Source: Candidatus Pantoea gossypiicola (GTDB taxonomy: Bacteria; Pseudomonadota; Gammaproteobacteria; Enterobacterales; Enterobacteriaceae). Taken from it: a stretch of 64,000 bases of DNA. Positions 17,630 through 27,092 of the stretch are shown here, in pieces. Every line of letters starts with the position of its first letter. Positions within the stretch are counted from its first letter, which is position 1. The stretch lies in assembly GCF_008632075.1 (NCBI RefSeq), contig NZ_VWVM01000001.1, positions 62,001 to 126,000 on the forward strand, read 5' to 3'. The notes beneath the pieces are model-generated. The model saw nothing but the letters and a program-made list of their open reading frames with translations. It had not been told where the DNA came from and searched no databases. Both the position numbers and the translations under genes were made by a program.

Positions 17630-18769
17630 TTAGTTCGACCAGTTGCGGATACGCAGTGCGCTCTCGCTCACATCGTTGATACCCGCAATGGTTGGCAGTA
17701 ATTGCGAGATCACACGGTTCCAGCGCGTCAGCGGCGTTGAGGTGACATATACGATGTCATATGGCTGAAGCTGGAATTCGGTTCCCATCACCATGGATGC
17801 CGCATCTTTGGTGTTCAACTGATAGATGTTGGCAATCTTATTGCGATCGGTGCCGCGCAGTGGACGGATAACGAAGACGCCGGTGGCATCAGAGGTGGTT
17901 TGATCCATCCCAGCCGCGTTGCCCAGTGCTTCCGCCAGCGTCATGCCGCTGCGGTCCATTTTCAGGGTCGCCTGCTGCTTCACTTCACCCATCACGAAGA
18001 TTTTCAGATCATCGTTACGCGGAACGTAAAGGATATCGCCTGGATAGAGGAGGTGGTTCTGGCTCAGGTCGCCATTCTGCATCAGTGCCTGCAGAGAGAC
18101 GCGCTGTTCACGGCCATTGTGCGTCAGTACAACGTTACGCCAGTCAGCATCAGCGGCCAGGCCGCCAGCGGCGTTAATCGCGTCCAGAATCGTCAATGGC
18201 ACGTTAGTGATTGGCTGCTGACCTGAGGTCGTCACCGAACCGGTGACATAGGTTTTCTGTGACTTGAACGAGGCGATGCTCACATCAACCTGTGGGCTTT
18301 CAATGTACTGTGCCAGGCGGCGTGCCACTTCATTACGCACTTCGCTAACAGTACGGCCTGCTACACGTACACGGCCAATATAGGGATAGAAAATAGTGCC
18401 GTCAGAATGTACCCAGTTGCCGGTGTCGCTGGCGCTACGGTACTGACCCGCAGGGGTTGTCAGTTCCGGGTGATCCCAGACCGTCACGGTCAGGACATCG
18501 CCTACACCGATACGGTATTCATAGTTCTGAATTTCGTTCTGCAGTGAAGGGTTCGCCTGAGCCACCAGAGGCTTAGGACGCATTTTCTCAACCAGTGAAG
18601 GCGTTAATGGGAAGACGTTGACATATTTATCAATGTCAAAGTTGCTATCCTGTTGCTCAATAACATCTTTTCCTGATGTAGAAAGACGAGAACCGGGTTC
18701 GACTGTACACCCGACAAGGAATGTGGCGGATACCAGCAAGGGTATCAATTTCATTTTGATTGTAATCAT
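17630..18769 (-). CDS. wza: Outer-membrane EPS export lipoprotein Wza (AmsH)
   Basis: A 379-residue lipoprotein that forms the octameric outer-membrane channel for the polymer. The signal peptide ends in the lipobox LVGC, so Cys21 would be lipidated. The Poly_export domain (about residues 85-170) contains [19 protein letters not shown], followed by SLBB-type repeats including [16 protein letters not shown] and [15 protein letters not shown]. The C-terminal amphipathic helix ends RIRNWSN. A second in-frame Met at residue 6 could be the true start; neither has a strong ribosome site. A 294-bp untranslated stretch separates it from wbaP. Confidence 0.93.
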   Translation of the reverse strand: MITIKMKLIPLLVSATFLVGCTVEPGSRLSTSGKDVIEQQDSNFDIDKYVNVFPLTPSLVEKMRPKPLVAQANPSLQNEIQNYEYRIGVGDVLTVTVWDHPELTTPAGQYRSASDTGNWVHSDGTIFYPYIGRVRVAGRTVSEVRNEVARRLAQYIESPQVDVSIASFKSQKTYVTGSVTTSGQQPITNVPLTILDAINAAGGLAADADWRNVVLTHNGREQRVSLQALMQNGDLSQNHLLYPGDILYVPRNDDLKIFVMGEVKQQATLKMDRSGMTLAEALGNAAGMDQTTSDATGVFVIRPLRGTDRNKIANIYQLNTKDAASMVMGTEFQLQPYDIVYVTSTPLTRWNRVISQLLPTIAGINDVSESALRIRNWSN

Positions 18770-19063
18770 TTAGATCTTCGCTATCAGTTATTTATTGATA
18801 GAGGCGAAACCGCCGCTGTGTAAGCGTCCAACAAAAAGTAAATCCTGGCTGACTTAAGCCTTAAGCTCTGAACCTGTCGTTCATTATCCTTGCTCCACTT
18901 GTTATAAGTAGTGGCCATCAATCAGGGTGTACCCGAAACGCCTTGCATCATAGCGGACTCTGGATGCACTGCGATATCCCTGATGATGGCCGCTATTAAC
19001 GACACGCCTGACAACGGCATAACACCTCGGAGCGCGCGTGAGCACGCTCATTCCGACTCACGA

Positions 19064-20497
19064 TTAATAGGCACCGTCGCGTTTCAACACCACGCCCACT
19101 GTTTTAAACAGAATGGCGATGTCATTCCACAGTGACCAGTTTTTCACGTACCACGAGTCGAAATAGACGCGGGTTTCATAGTCAACATCATTACGACCGC
19201 TGACCTGCCACAATCCCGTCATGCCTGGTTTAGCCATCAGGTAATAATCAACATCACCAGCATAACGACAGAGTTCATCTTCAATGACCGGACGAGGCCC
19301 GACCAGACTCATATCACCGCGCACTACGTTCCAGAGCTGAGGCAACTCATCGAGGCTTGTTTTACGGATGAAGTGGCCCACTTTAGTAATACGTGGATCA
19401 TTTTTGAGTTTGAAATCTTTATCCCATTCCGCACGCGCAATCGGATCGGTACGAAGCACTTCTTCCAGCACTTCTTTTGAATTAATCACCATCGAACGGA
19501 ATTTCAGACATTTGAATTTACGGCCATTCATGCCGACACGTTCGTGACCATAAATCGGGGGTCCGCCATCACGGCCAACCAGGAAGCCCAGCACCAGCAG
19601 CGCTGGCATCAGCATCAGAATAATTGACAGCGCACCGACGATATCAAAGGCTCGCTTCAGGAAACGCGAAGTGCGTTTTGCCAGGTTATTCTGAACGCGC
19701 AGGATCATCACTTCGTGGCTGAAGATATAGGCCATATCCGTACCGTAAAGCGGTACACCACGCAGCGTCGGGATGACAGAAACTGAACGGCAGTTGTGCA
19801 TCGCCAGCGATTTCAGCCACACATCACGATACTGACTCTGCTCATATTCTACTGCCACAATAAACTGGGTTTCGCTGTTCGTCAGGCTCCAGAGTTCCTG
19901 TTCGTCGCGCAGAACGGGTACGCCGTTCATGATCTCCTGAGGACAGGTTCCATCAACGTCATAGAAGGCGATGACGTCAAATCCCATGACCTCTTCGCTT
20001 TGCAGCGCCTGCCAGGCTTCGTGCGCATTTTTGCTGCTGCCGATAATAATGGTCTGTTTTTTCCACAAGCCATTTTTATTCAGCAGACGTTTCGCCAGCG
20101 CGCGACAGGTCGGAATCAAAATCAGCGCCAGTACCCAGGTCAGTAACCAGACGAAACGCGACATCTGCCATTGTGACAGCGCGGTAATCGACAGGTCGAT
20201 AACAGAAAATATAAGAATGGTACGAAAAACTTCTTTTAATTCGAACCAGAAAGGTTTGCGGTAAGTGTAGTGACGCAGCCTTACCCAGAACCAGCCAATA
20301 CAAATTACCGACAGACAAATGTGTGTGGCAATTTTTAAATTCATTTCTTTTTCAGAAATATCTGCCAGCGGCGAACCTGATTGAGCATTAATTAGCATCA
20401 TCGCCACAAATAACGCTGCGTTGAAACAAATTAAATCTGAACATGCCAGCATTAATTTGGTAATAAGACTTTTAAACGTAAATTCTGTATCGCGCAT
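19064..20497 (-). CDS. wbaP: Undecaprenyl-phosphate galactose phosphotransferase (WbaP/AmsG/WceG)
   Basis: First enzyme of the EPS pathway: it transfers galactose-1-phosphate (glucose-1-phosphate in some relatives) from the UDP-sugar to undecaprenyl phosphate at the inner membrane. The 477-residue length equals AmsG. Four N-terminal hydrophobic helices, a CoA-binding-like middle domain (about 140-270) and a fifth re-entrant helix precede the catalytic domain, which shows KRAFDIVGALSIILMLMP, KFRSMV, DELPQLWNVVRGDMSLVGPRP and PGMTGLWQVSGR. It is the first gene of the operon, behind the long regulated leader. Galactose rather than glucose is inferred from similarity to AmsG. Confidence 0.93.
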   Translation of the reverse strand: MRDTEFTFKSLITKLMLACSDLICFNAALFVAMMLINAQSGSPLADISEKEMNLKIATHICLSVICIGWFWVRLRHYTYRKPFWFELKEVFRTILIFSVIDLSITALSQWQMSRFVWLLTWVLALILIPTCRALAKRLLNKNGLWKKQTIIIGSSKNAHEAWQALQSEEVMGFDVIAFYDVDGTCPQEIMNGVPVLRDEQELWSLTNSETQFIVAVEYEQSQYRDVWLKSLAMHNCRSVSVIPTLRGVPLYGTDMAYIFSHEVMILRVQNNLAKRTSRFLKRAFDIVGALSIILMLMPALLVLGFLVGRDGGPPIYGHERVGMNGRKFKCLKFRSMVINSKEVLEEVLRTDPIARAEWDKDFKLKNDPRITKVGHFIRKTSLDELPQLWNVVRGDMSLVGPRPVIEDELCRYAGDVDYYLMAKPGMTGLWQVSGRNDVDYETRVYFDSWYVKNWSLWNDIAILFKTVGVVLKRDGAY

Positions 20498-20723
20498 ATT
20501 TAACTCTTTATTTTATTTCCTTAAACCCGCAACGGCTATCGCCTGTTTAATCGTTAAGCGATGAAACCTTTCCAGACTGAGCCGTTTCTAAGGGGAGCTC
20601 CTGCGGCGTTTACGCCCGTGATCTTAACTATGACACCAATAATATTGTGATGAATACCAACAGATTACTCTGACTTTAATCACCGCCAGCATTGCTCATT
20701 TAATCAACGAAAAACGCGATTCA

Positions 20724-20758
20724 GGCACGCTACCGCCCTTGGCTGTCGCTGCCAATAT
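20724..20758 (-). promoter_or_regulatory. JUMPstart / ops element for RfaH
   Basis: On the minus strand the 12-base ops core GGCGGTAGCGTG matches exactly (20,726-20,737), preceded by AGCCAAG and TTGGCAGC, which align with the wider JUMPstart consensus. It lies about 230 bp upstream of wbaP, downstream of the promoter candidate, where RfaH would be loaded onto paused RNA polymerase to carry it through the long EPS operon and the wzc terminator. Confidence 0.88.
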
Positions 20759-20985
20759 CGCTGTCATCATTCATATTGCTCCCAGTAACAGGTAACCGTA
20801 ACTCATCATACAAGTGTTCATAGATGAATTACTGATTCCTTACATTGCGATTAATGTAGAATCGGTACGCAAATTACGACTCTGGGGCAGAGTTTGCTAA
20901 CTTGTTGCTATACTAGTTATTACTGGCTTGTTTACAAGCAGGTCCCGCCATCCCTGGACTATTTTAGGAAAAAGACTACCAGCAA

Positions 20986-21014
20986 TTAGTATTGATGCCT
21001 GACAGGCAGTGCAA
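20986..21014 (-). promoter_or_regulatory. Candidate EPS operon promoter
   Basis: On the minus strand TTGCAC (21,009-21,014) and TACTAA (20,986-20,991) are spaced by 17 bases. The start would fall near 20,979, about 480 bases before wbaP. The -10 match is modest. Its place about 40 bp downstream of the RcsAB-box candidate is what makes it likely. Confidence 0.42.
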
Positions 21015-21052
21015 TCCTTTCTGTACAATTCGGATTAATGCCATACTCGCGG

Positions 21053-21066
21053 TGGGATAAATCTCA
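21053..21066 (-). promoter_or_regulatory. Candidate RcsAB box
   Basis: TGAGATTTATCCCA on the minus strand matches 11 of 14 positions of the RcsAB consensus TRVGAAWAWTSYGA. It lies 556-569 bases upstream of the wbaP start, inside the interval where RcsA/RcsB binding was mapped upstream of E. amylovora amsG (about -578 to -501, from memory). Confidence 0.6.
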
Positions 21067-21287
21067 TAAGCCCGGCAGGTGAATATCACTTTCCCGTGAC
21101 AAAATGACTCAGAATAGTCTCCCCTGAACCCTGTGAATTTAATCAAAGCGTCACACTGTTATGTTCAGATTTTGCACGATATATTGCGCTGTGCGGGTTA
21201 TCCTCCCCTGTCCTGCCATTTGTACGCGGCTTCGCACTCCACTATCATCAGAGAAAACCCAATTTAAGACATTCAGGTGAACAACGC

Positions 21288-22859
21288 ATGCTGGAGGTAA
21301 TTGCAGATCCCTCGCTATGGGCGGGATTAGTAACGCTAATCGTTCTGGAACTGGTTTTAGGCATCGACAATCTGATCTTCATTGCCATCCTGGTTGAGAA
21401 ACTTCCCGGCCCCCTGCGCGACCGCGCACGCATCATCGGACTGCTACTGGCGTTAGTGTGCCGCTTATTGCTGCTGGCTTCGCTTTCCTGGCTGGTTACG
21501 CTCAAAGAACCCTGGGTTACGCTGGCGGGCCACCCCTTTAGTGCGCGCGACTTACTGCTGCTGTCAGGCGGGATTTTCCTGTTATTTAAAGCCACAACAG
21601 AGTTGAATGCGCGCCTTGAAGGTCATGATGAAGATGCCGGTCAACAAAAAGGCGGCGCTAAATTCTGGCCGGTGGTGGCGCAAATCGTGGTGCTGGATGC
21701 CATCTTCTCGCTGGATGCGGTGATTACCGCTGTCGGCATGGTAAATGACCTGCCGGTCATGATGATTGCGGTCACCATCGCCATTCTGCTGATGCTGCTT
21801 GCCAGCAAGCCGCTGACCCGCTTTGTGAATAGCCATCCTACTATTGTCATCCTCTGCTTAAGCTTCCTGCTGATGATTGGCTTCAGCCTGGTGGCGGAGG
21901 GCTTTGGCTTTGTCATACCTAAAGGCTATCTCTACGCGGCTATCGGCTTCTCGGTAATCATTGAGGCACTGAACCAGCTGGCTCACTTTAACCGCCGCCG
22001 TGTGCTGTCGGCGGGTCGCCCGCTGCGCCAGCGCACGGCGGAAGCGGTGTTACGGATGCTGCGGGGTGCCGCGGAACCGGCGGAACTGGATGCGAAAACG
22101 TCGTCCCTGATTGCTGACAGCGACGCCAGCATGCTGTTCAACCGGCAGGAACGGGTGATGATTGCCCGGGTGCTGGGCATGGGTCAGCGCCACGTTAACA
22201 GCATCATGACGTCGCGCCATGACGTCGACCATATCGACCTCAGTGACGATCCGGTCGAGATCATGTCCCGCCTCGACCGCAATCAGCACACGCGCATCCT
22301 GATAACGGACAACTCCAGCGAACCGCTGGGCGTAGTGCACGTTATCGATCTGCTGCACCAGTCGCTGCACCATAATTCACTCGATCTGCGCGCCCTGATT
22401 CGTCAGCCGCTGGTCTTTCCTGAGCGGCTGACCCTGTTGCAGGCGCTGGAACAGTTCCGTCAGGCTCACACTCACTTTGCTTTTGTCGTGGATGAGTTTG
22501 GTTCAGTGGAGGGCGTGGTGACGCTGAGCGATGTGATGGAGACCATCGCCGGTAATCTGCCCAATGAGGCGGGAGAGATTGATGCCCGCTACGATATTCA
22601 GATTCAGGGAGAGGGACACTGGATTGCCAACGGCCATATGCCGCTGGAAGATCTGGCGCTTTATGTGAAACTGCCGCTGGACGAGCAGCGTGACTATCAT
22701 ACGCTGGCAGGTTTACTGATGGATAAGCTGCAACATATCCCTCAGGAGGGGGAAATGTTGCAGCTGGGTGATTATCTGCTGCGAACCCTGCAGGTGGAAA
22801 ATCATCGGATTCAGAAAGTCGAAATTCTGCTGCAGCCCGATAACGATGACGAGGTGTAA
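21288..22859 (+). CDS. yegH: YegH, TerC-family membrane protein with CBS and CorC/HlyC domains
   Basis: A 523-residue inner-membrane protein. Residues 1-235 form a TerC-like domain of about seven helices with the acidic motifs [10 protein letters not shown] and [10 protein letters not shown], typical of metal-handling TerC proteins. A CBS pair follows (about 285-420; [17 protein letters not shown] is the conserved end), then a C-terminal transporter-associated CorC_HlyC domain. It is colinear with E. coli YegH and located beside the wza cluster as in E. coli. Function is not firmly known; metal ion export or homeostasis is the usual suggestion. Confidence 0.93.
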   Translation: MLEVIADPSLWAGLVTLIVLELVLGIDNLIFIAILVEKLPGPLRDRARIIGLLLALVCRLLLLASLSWLVTLKEPWVTLAGHPFSARDLLLLSGGIFLLFKATTELNARLEGHDEDAGQQKGGAKFWPVVAQIVVLDAIFSLDAVITAVGMVNDLPVMMIAVTIAILLMLLASKPLTRFVNSHPTIVILCLSFLLMIGFSLVAEGFGFVIPKGYLYAAIGFSVIIEALNQLAHFNRRRVLSAGRPLRQRTAEAVLRMLRGAAEPAELDAKTSSLIADSDASMLFNRQERVMIARVLGMGQRHVNSIMTSRHDVDHIDLSDDPVEIMSRLDRNQHTRILITDNSSEPLGVVHVIDLLHQSLHHNSLDLRALIRQPLVFPERLTLLQALEQFRQAHTHFAFVVDEFGSVEGVVTLSDVMETIAGNLPNEAGEIDARYDIQIQGEGHWIANGHMPLEDLALYVKLPLDEQRDYHTLAGLLMDKLQHIPQEGEMLQLGDYLLRTLQVENHRIQKVEILLQPDNDDEV

Positions 22860-22878
22860 GCAGTCACCCAGGTTGACA

Positions 22879-22910
22879 GCATGCGCCCGCTACGGGCGCA
22901 TGATTTTCTT
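22879..22910. terminator. Shared terminator between yegH and asmA, partly coding
   Basis: Arms ATGCGCCCG and CGGGCGCAT with a CTA loop (22,881-22,901) are followed by GATTTTCTT on the plus strand. The right arm lies inside the asmA 3' end, so the hairpin encodes the last AsmA codons and its stop. It likely ends yegH transcription; asmA has only a weak T run on its side. Confidence 0.6.
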
Positions 22911-24713
22911 CAGGTTCTCTTTGTTCTCGCCCTCTTTCTGACGATCGATCCACTGATTCAGCCGGGACTTCGCTTCACTCTGAAGACGGTCACGCAGCAC
23001 GGCATCCACCGGCAGAGAATATTGCAGGCTGTTCCAGTCACCATACATACGCAGTGGAACCGGCTGACTGGAGAGCGTCTTCACCAGCGCCTCGTCCCCA
23101 TGCCAGCCACTGATTTTCAGCCCCAGCGTGACGTCGAGCTGTTGCTGCACCATGTCGACTTTACCCGCGCCCTGCAGGCCCAGATTCTGACCATTGCCAT
23201 TGATATCACTGAAGCTGATAACGCCTTTATTCAGCGCGACCTGACCACTGATCGACTCAATGCCTTCATCGACAGCTTCCTGACTACTGACTTTATCACT
23301 GACCCGTGCCACGGCACGCTGCACCATCTGCTGCAGATTAAGCTGTGCCAGCTTCAGGTTACTGGCGCTGACGGTCGCCCTGCCCTGCCAGCTTCGTTTG
23401 GCCGCGTCAACAGTCAGCGTATTGCCCGACAGCTCGCCATCAAGACTCAGATTTCCCTGCAGGCTTTCCGGCAGTTCAAACGCTTTAAGCAGTGGCTGAA
23501 TGGCAATCAACCGGAGTTGGGGTTTCAGGCTGACCTGCGTTTCCGGCTGACGAATATCAATGCTGCCGGGAACCGAGAAGCTGCCATTGCCCAGTTTGCC
23601 GCTGAGCGTGTTTAGTGTCATCAGTCCCTGCTGGTTGCTGGCGTTTACCACAAGGCCGGTCAGGGAGAGGCCGCGCCACACCACACTGTCCGCCTGTAAT
23701 TTCAGCGCCAGGTTCAGGTCATTCAGCGGAGAGTCGGCATTGCTGCGCTCCCGGGGGGCCGCAATCACTGGCGAACGGGCCACAGTAGCATGCTGCACGC
23801 CAGGTGTTTCCGGGACAGGCGTGCTGGTGAGTAAATTATCAAGATTTAGCGTGCTGGCTTTCAGATCCAGCACGAGCTGCTGTGGCAGGGCAACCTGTCC
23901 GCTGCCCTGGCCGGTCAGCATACTGTCGTTGGCAGTGAGCTGCAGATTGCTGAAGGAGAACTGCTGGCGGTCGCCATTCCATTCGCCCTGCAGGCTCAGT
24001 GAGCCTTTGATTCCCTGAACCGGGATATCGGCACCGGAGAGGGCGTAATCAAGCTGCTGCAGCTGGCCGCTGAGACGATGGGGATATTGCGCGGCATCGA
24101 GCTGGCCTTTGAGATTCAGGGTCGCGTTGCGCTGATTACGCATCAGGCTGGTGCTCAGCGACAGGGTCGCCAGCTTGTTCGCGTCCTGTTCCATATTGAT
24201 GTTGAGGTCGCGGAAATTATATTCGTCGCCGCCCGGCTGCTGCCAGATAAGCAGACTGTCGGCTACCCGCAGTTTAGCGATATCAAATGACCAGCCGCTG
24301 GACGCCGAGGCGGGCTCCGCATCGCGCGGCCCCTGAGGCGCATTTTTAGCACGCTGCGCGCTGCTCTCTGGCGTGACCCGCACAATCGCATTTTTCAACA
24401 GCACCTGGCTGACGCTGAGCTGGTGGGATAAGAGAGGCCAGAGATCAACATCAAGCCGCATATTTTCTGCCGAGACCAGCGGCTGGCTGGCACCCGGCGC
24501 GGTGAGACTCATCCGCCCTGCCAGGATGCTGAGCTGAGGCCAGACGTGCCAGCGCAGATCGCTGCTGACGTCAAGGCGATAACCACTGCGTTGTTCGACC
24601 TGTTGCACCATATAGGCACGAAAGTCGTTGGGATTGACCAGCAGCACCAGCGCGCTCATTCCCGTTACGACCACCACTAACAGGATGGCCAGCGTGGTTA
24701 TCACTCTTTTCAT
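22890..24713 (-). CDS. asmA: AsmA, outer-membrane assembly-associated protein
   Basis: A 607-residue AsmA-like protein anchored by one N-terminal helix (about residues 5-27, LAILLVVVVTGMSALVLLV), with the rest periplasmic. The start is the family pattern, ending in NPNDFRAYM, and the C-terminal AsmA_2 region includes LPESLQGNLSLDGELSGNTL and ISGWHGDEALVKTL. AsmA relatives are now regarded as long beta-groove lipid-transfer proteins linking the two membranes; AsmA was first found as a suppressor of OmpF assembly mutants. Length is close to the 617 residues of E. coli. It follows dcd by 12 bp, as in E. coli. Confidence 0.93.
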   Translation of the reverse strand: MKRVITTLAILLVVVVTGMSALVLLVNPNDFRAYMVQQVEQRSGYRLDVSSDLRWHVWPQLSILAGRMSLTAPGASQPLVSAENMRLDVDLWPLLSHQLSVSQVLLKNAIVRVTPESSAQRAKNAPQGPRDAEPASASSGWSFDIAKLRVADSLLIWQQPGGDEYNFRDLNINMEQDANKLATLSLSTSLMRNQRNATLNLKGQLDAAQYPHRLSGQLQQLDYALSGADIPVQGIKGSLSLQGEWNGDRQQFSFSNLQLTANDSMLTGQGSGQVALPQQLVLDLKASTLNLDNLLTSTPVPETPGVQHATVARSPVIAAPRERSNADSPLNDLNLALKLQADSVVWRGLSLTGLVVNASNQQGLMTLNTLSGKLGNGSFSVPGSIDIRQPETQVSLKPQLRLIAIQPLLKAFELPESLQGNLSLDGELSGNTLTVDAAKRSWQGRATVSASNLKLAQLNLQQMVQRAVARVSDKVSSQEAVDEGIESISGQVALNKGVISFSDINGNGQNLGLQGAGKVDMVQQQLDVTLGLKISGWHGDEALVKTLSSQPVPLRMYGDWNSLQYSLPVDAVLRDRLQSEAKSRLNQWIDRQKEGENKENLKKIMRP

Positions 24714-24725
24714 TACATCCTCAAA

Positions 24726-25307
24726 TCAGTCTTTATCGATACGGCTGGCATCAGCGCCCTGCTGACCGCGATATTTCGCATCTTCACGCCGGTTATAGGG
24801 GCGTGCAGCCGGGCCTGAAAGCGGTTCAAAACTCAACGCGCCGATTAACATACCGGGACGCAGCGCCAGCGGCAGTTTACCTGAATTGTAAAACTCCAGC
24901 ACGATACGGCCCTGCCAGCCTGGATCAATGCGGTGAGCCGTCACGTGAACCATCAGCCCGAGACGCGCCAGCGATGAGCGGCCATCCAGCCAGCCGACCA
25001 GATCATCGGGCAGGGTCACGGACTCCAGCGTCACCGCCAGCGCCAGTTCACCCGGATGAAGGAAAAAGGCTTCGCCATCAGGCAGAACGATCTCATCGCT
25101 CATCACCCGGTCCAGTGCCGCACTCACTTCCTGTTTTGGGCCGCTCAGGTCGATAAAAGCCGCGGTATGACCGCTGAAGGTACGGAACTGATTGCCCAGA
25201 CGCACATCGACCGTGGCTCCATTAATGCGCTCGACCGGCGGCCGCGGTTCAATGGCCAGTTTGCCACTGTCGAGCCAGGCTTCGATATCGCGATCGCATA
25301 ATCTCAT
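24726..25307 (-). CDS. dcd: dCTP deaminase
   Basis: Deaminates dCTP to dUTP, the main route to dUMP and then dTMP in enterobacteria. The 193-residue length is identical to E. coli Dcd. The nucleotide-binding region [23 protein letters not shown] and the catalytic-Glu strand [23 protein letters not shown] are intact. The enzyme is a cytoplasmic homotrimer. It lies between udk and asmA; the 81-bp gap from udk suggests co-transcription. Confidence 0.96.
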   Translation of the reverse strand: MRLCDRDIEAWLDSGKLAIEPRPPVERINGATVDVRLGNQFRTFSGHTAAFIDLSGPKQEVSAALDRVMSDEIVLPDGEAFFLHPGELALAVTLESVTLPDDLVGWLDGRSSLARLGLMVHVTAHRIDPGWQGRIVLEFYNSGKLPLALRPGMLIGALSFEPLSGPAARPYNRREDAKYRGQQGADASRIDKD

Positions 25308-25388
25308 TGCGGTAACTCCATGACATTAGTGTAGCAAACCGGCATGCGTGCCTGCCGCCGGTCTGCACCACGTCCGGACGGACGTGCG

Positions 25389-26030
25389 TTATTCAAAAAA
25401 CTGGTTGATTTTCGCCTTGAGAATATCGATGGCGATACGGTTTTTTCCGCCGCGCGGCACAATAATATCGGCGTACTGTTTTGATGGCTCGATAAACTGC
25501 AGGAACATCGGACGCACGGTCTTCTGATACTGACTCATGACTGAATCCATTGAACGGCCACGCTCATTGACGTCACGTTTCATGCGGCGCATCAGACAGA
25601 TATCGAGTGGCGTATCCACAAAGATAGAGAAATTGAGCTCCTGGCGCAGACGGGCATCGGTTAAAAGCAGAATACCTTCAAGGATAATGACCTTTTTGGC
25701 CTTCAGGTGTTGCGTTTGCTGGGTGCGGGTGTGTTCAACATAGCTGTAAACCGGCAGCTCAATATCCTGACCGGCTTTCACCGCCTGCAGATGCTGCAAC
25801 AGCAAATCATGATCCATCGCACTCGGATGGTCATAATTGGTTTTAACCCTCTCTTCCATGGTGAGGTGACTTTGATCTTTGTAATAAGCATCTTCCGGGA
25901 TAACCCCAATGTGCTCGTCACCTACCTGATCACGGATTTCACGATAGAGCGTGCTGGCAATTAAACTTTTACCGGATGCGGAAGCGCCGGCAATGCCTAC
26001 AATCACGCACTGATGAGACTTGTCAGTCAT
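25389..26030 (-). CDS. udk: Uridine/cytidine kinase
   Basis: Phosphorylates uridine and cytidine with GTP or ATP in pyrimidine salvage. The P-loop [15 protein letters not shown] lies at residues 12-26; [12 protein letters not shown] and [25 protein letters not shown] (conserved Arg region) complete the family pattern. Length 213 equals that of the E. coli enzyme. It heads a likely udk-dcd-asmA transcript. Confidence 0.96.
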   Translation of the reverse strand: MTDKSHQCVIVGIAGASASGKSLIASTLYREIRDQVGDEHIGVIPEDAYYKDQSHLTMEERVKTNYDHPSAMDHDLLLQHLQAVKAGQDIELPVYSYVEHTRTQQTQHLKAKKVIILEGILLLTDARLRQELNFSIFVDTPLDICLMRRMKRDVNERGRSMDSVMSQYQKTVRPMFLQFIEPSKQYADIIVPRGGKNRIAIDILKAKINQFFE

Positions 26031-26314
26031 ACTATTTTAGGACCTGATAACTGGAGCCTGCCACTGGTCACACATTACGCGGGCAGTGGACGGGCCGAAA
26101 TGGAGAGGGTGTGTTCGCGCTAAGTATAGGGATTTCGGCCTTTTGATGCCACAAAAATGGCGTCGGCGACTTTTCAGACTTTCTCCTTTGGACGCCACTC
26201 ATTTCACCGATAAACTAACGTCACACCCTACAATAAATAAAATGGCCTGCACGGCACGCTGTTCTGATGACGCGTGCCACAAACGTTCCGACCGAATGAT
26301 GCATCAGGAGTGGT

Positions 26315-26929
26315 ATGCACTGGAAGACTTTGACCTATTTTGGCGACAGCATGCTGTTGATTCCGACAGCGGTGATTATTGCGCTGATTTTGCCGTGGAA
26401 GAGTGACAATCGTCTTACGGTCTTTTACTGGATTGTGGCCTTTGGCCTGGCTGGGCTGACAGTCAGCCTCTCGAAAATCCTGTTTCTGGGATTTGGCATT
26501 GGCAGCGCCCGCTTTAATTTCACCGGTTTCAGCGGTCACAGCGCCATGTCCGCCACGCTGTGGCCGGTCATGTTATGGCTGATTTCCGGACGCTGGAAAG
26601 CCGTGTGGCGCATCGCGGCGATTGGCGTCGGTTATCTGATCCCCCTGATGGTCGGTTTCTCCCGCCTGGTGATCCACGCCCACTCTAAAAGTGAGGTCGC
26701 TACCGGTCTGCTGCTGGGCTTTACGCTGAGCACCGCGTTTCTGATCTCCCAGCGCCGTACCTCATTAAAAGGCTTCAGCTGGCCACAGGTGGGTGCCGCG
26801 CTGTTAGTGCCGTTTGTATTAATGGGTCACGGTCGCGTCGCGACGACGCAGCAGTTTCTGGAGCGCTTCTCCGCCAGCCTCGCGGGCCTGGAGAAACCCT
26901 ACACCCGCGCCGACCTTTTCCGCCAGTAA
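26315..26929 (+). CDS. PAP2-superfamily membrane phosphatase, substrate unknown
   Basis: A 204-residue inner-membrane protein with about five or six helices. Phosphatase motif 2 appears as TGFSGHSAMSA (usual PSGH) and motif 3 as SRLVIHAHSKSE, that is SRx5Hx3 followed by Glu where Asp is standard. Motif 1 (Kx6RP) is not clear. It could dephosphorylate lipid phosphates such as undecaprenyl pyrophosphate or phosphatidylglycerophosphate, or have altered chemistry. CAGGAG precedes the ATG. It lies between udk and dgcE; E. coli has no such gene in this gap. Confidence 0.82.
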   Translation: MHWKTLTYFGDSMLLIPTAVIIALILPWKSDNRLTVFYWIVAFGLAGLTVSLSKILFLGFGIGSARFNFTGFSGHSAMSATLWPVMLWLISGRWKAVWRIAAIGVGYLIPLMVGFSRLVIHAHSKSEVATGLLLGFTLSTAFLISQRRTSLKGFSWPQVGAALLVPFVLMGHGRVATTQQFLERFSASLAGLEKPYTRADLFRQ

Positions 26930-27092
26930 TCAATACGCTGGCAATCATTTTTACCCTGCCCGTCAATTCGCCGAATAACGGGCAATATTGATTTCACACC
27001 TTTTTTCTTTGCCGAATGTGCTAGCATGCAGTCAGAGAATGACTGGTGCCTGATTCGCCGTTGCGGAGCCCTGCACCCTGCCGGAAGTCCGC

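Larger units (their letters stand above)
20498..21287. promoter_or_regulatory. 790-bp divergent regulatory region between wbaP and yegH
   Basis: This non-coding stretch drives the EPS operon to the left and yegH to the right. I see no credible reading frame in it. Moving from yegH toward wbaP it contains an RcsAB-box candidate, a sigma-70-like promoter candidate and a JUMPstart/ops element, each listed separately. The long leader of roughly 480 nt resembles that reported for E. amylovora amsG. Short dyads such as TGCCTGACAGGCA (20,996-21,008) and CTTGTTTACAAG (20,928-20,939) are also present and may be protein sites. Confidence 0.75.

Noticed and set aside
18808..18942. 44-codon minus-strand frame between wbaP and wza
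   Set aside because: Starts with ATGGCCACT but has no ribosome site, no recognised family and ordinary composition for untranslated leader; not supported as a gene.
21108..21121. Second RcsAB-like sequence on the plus strand (TCAGAATAGTCTCC)
   Set aside because: Only about 9 of 14 consensus matches and wrong orientation compared with the better box at 21,053.
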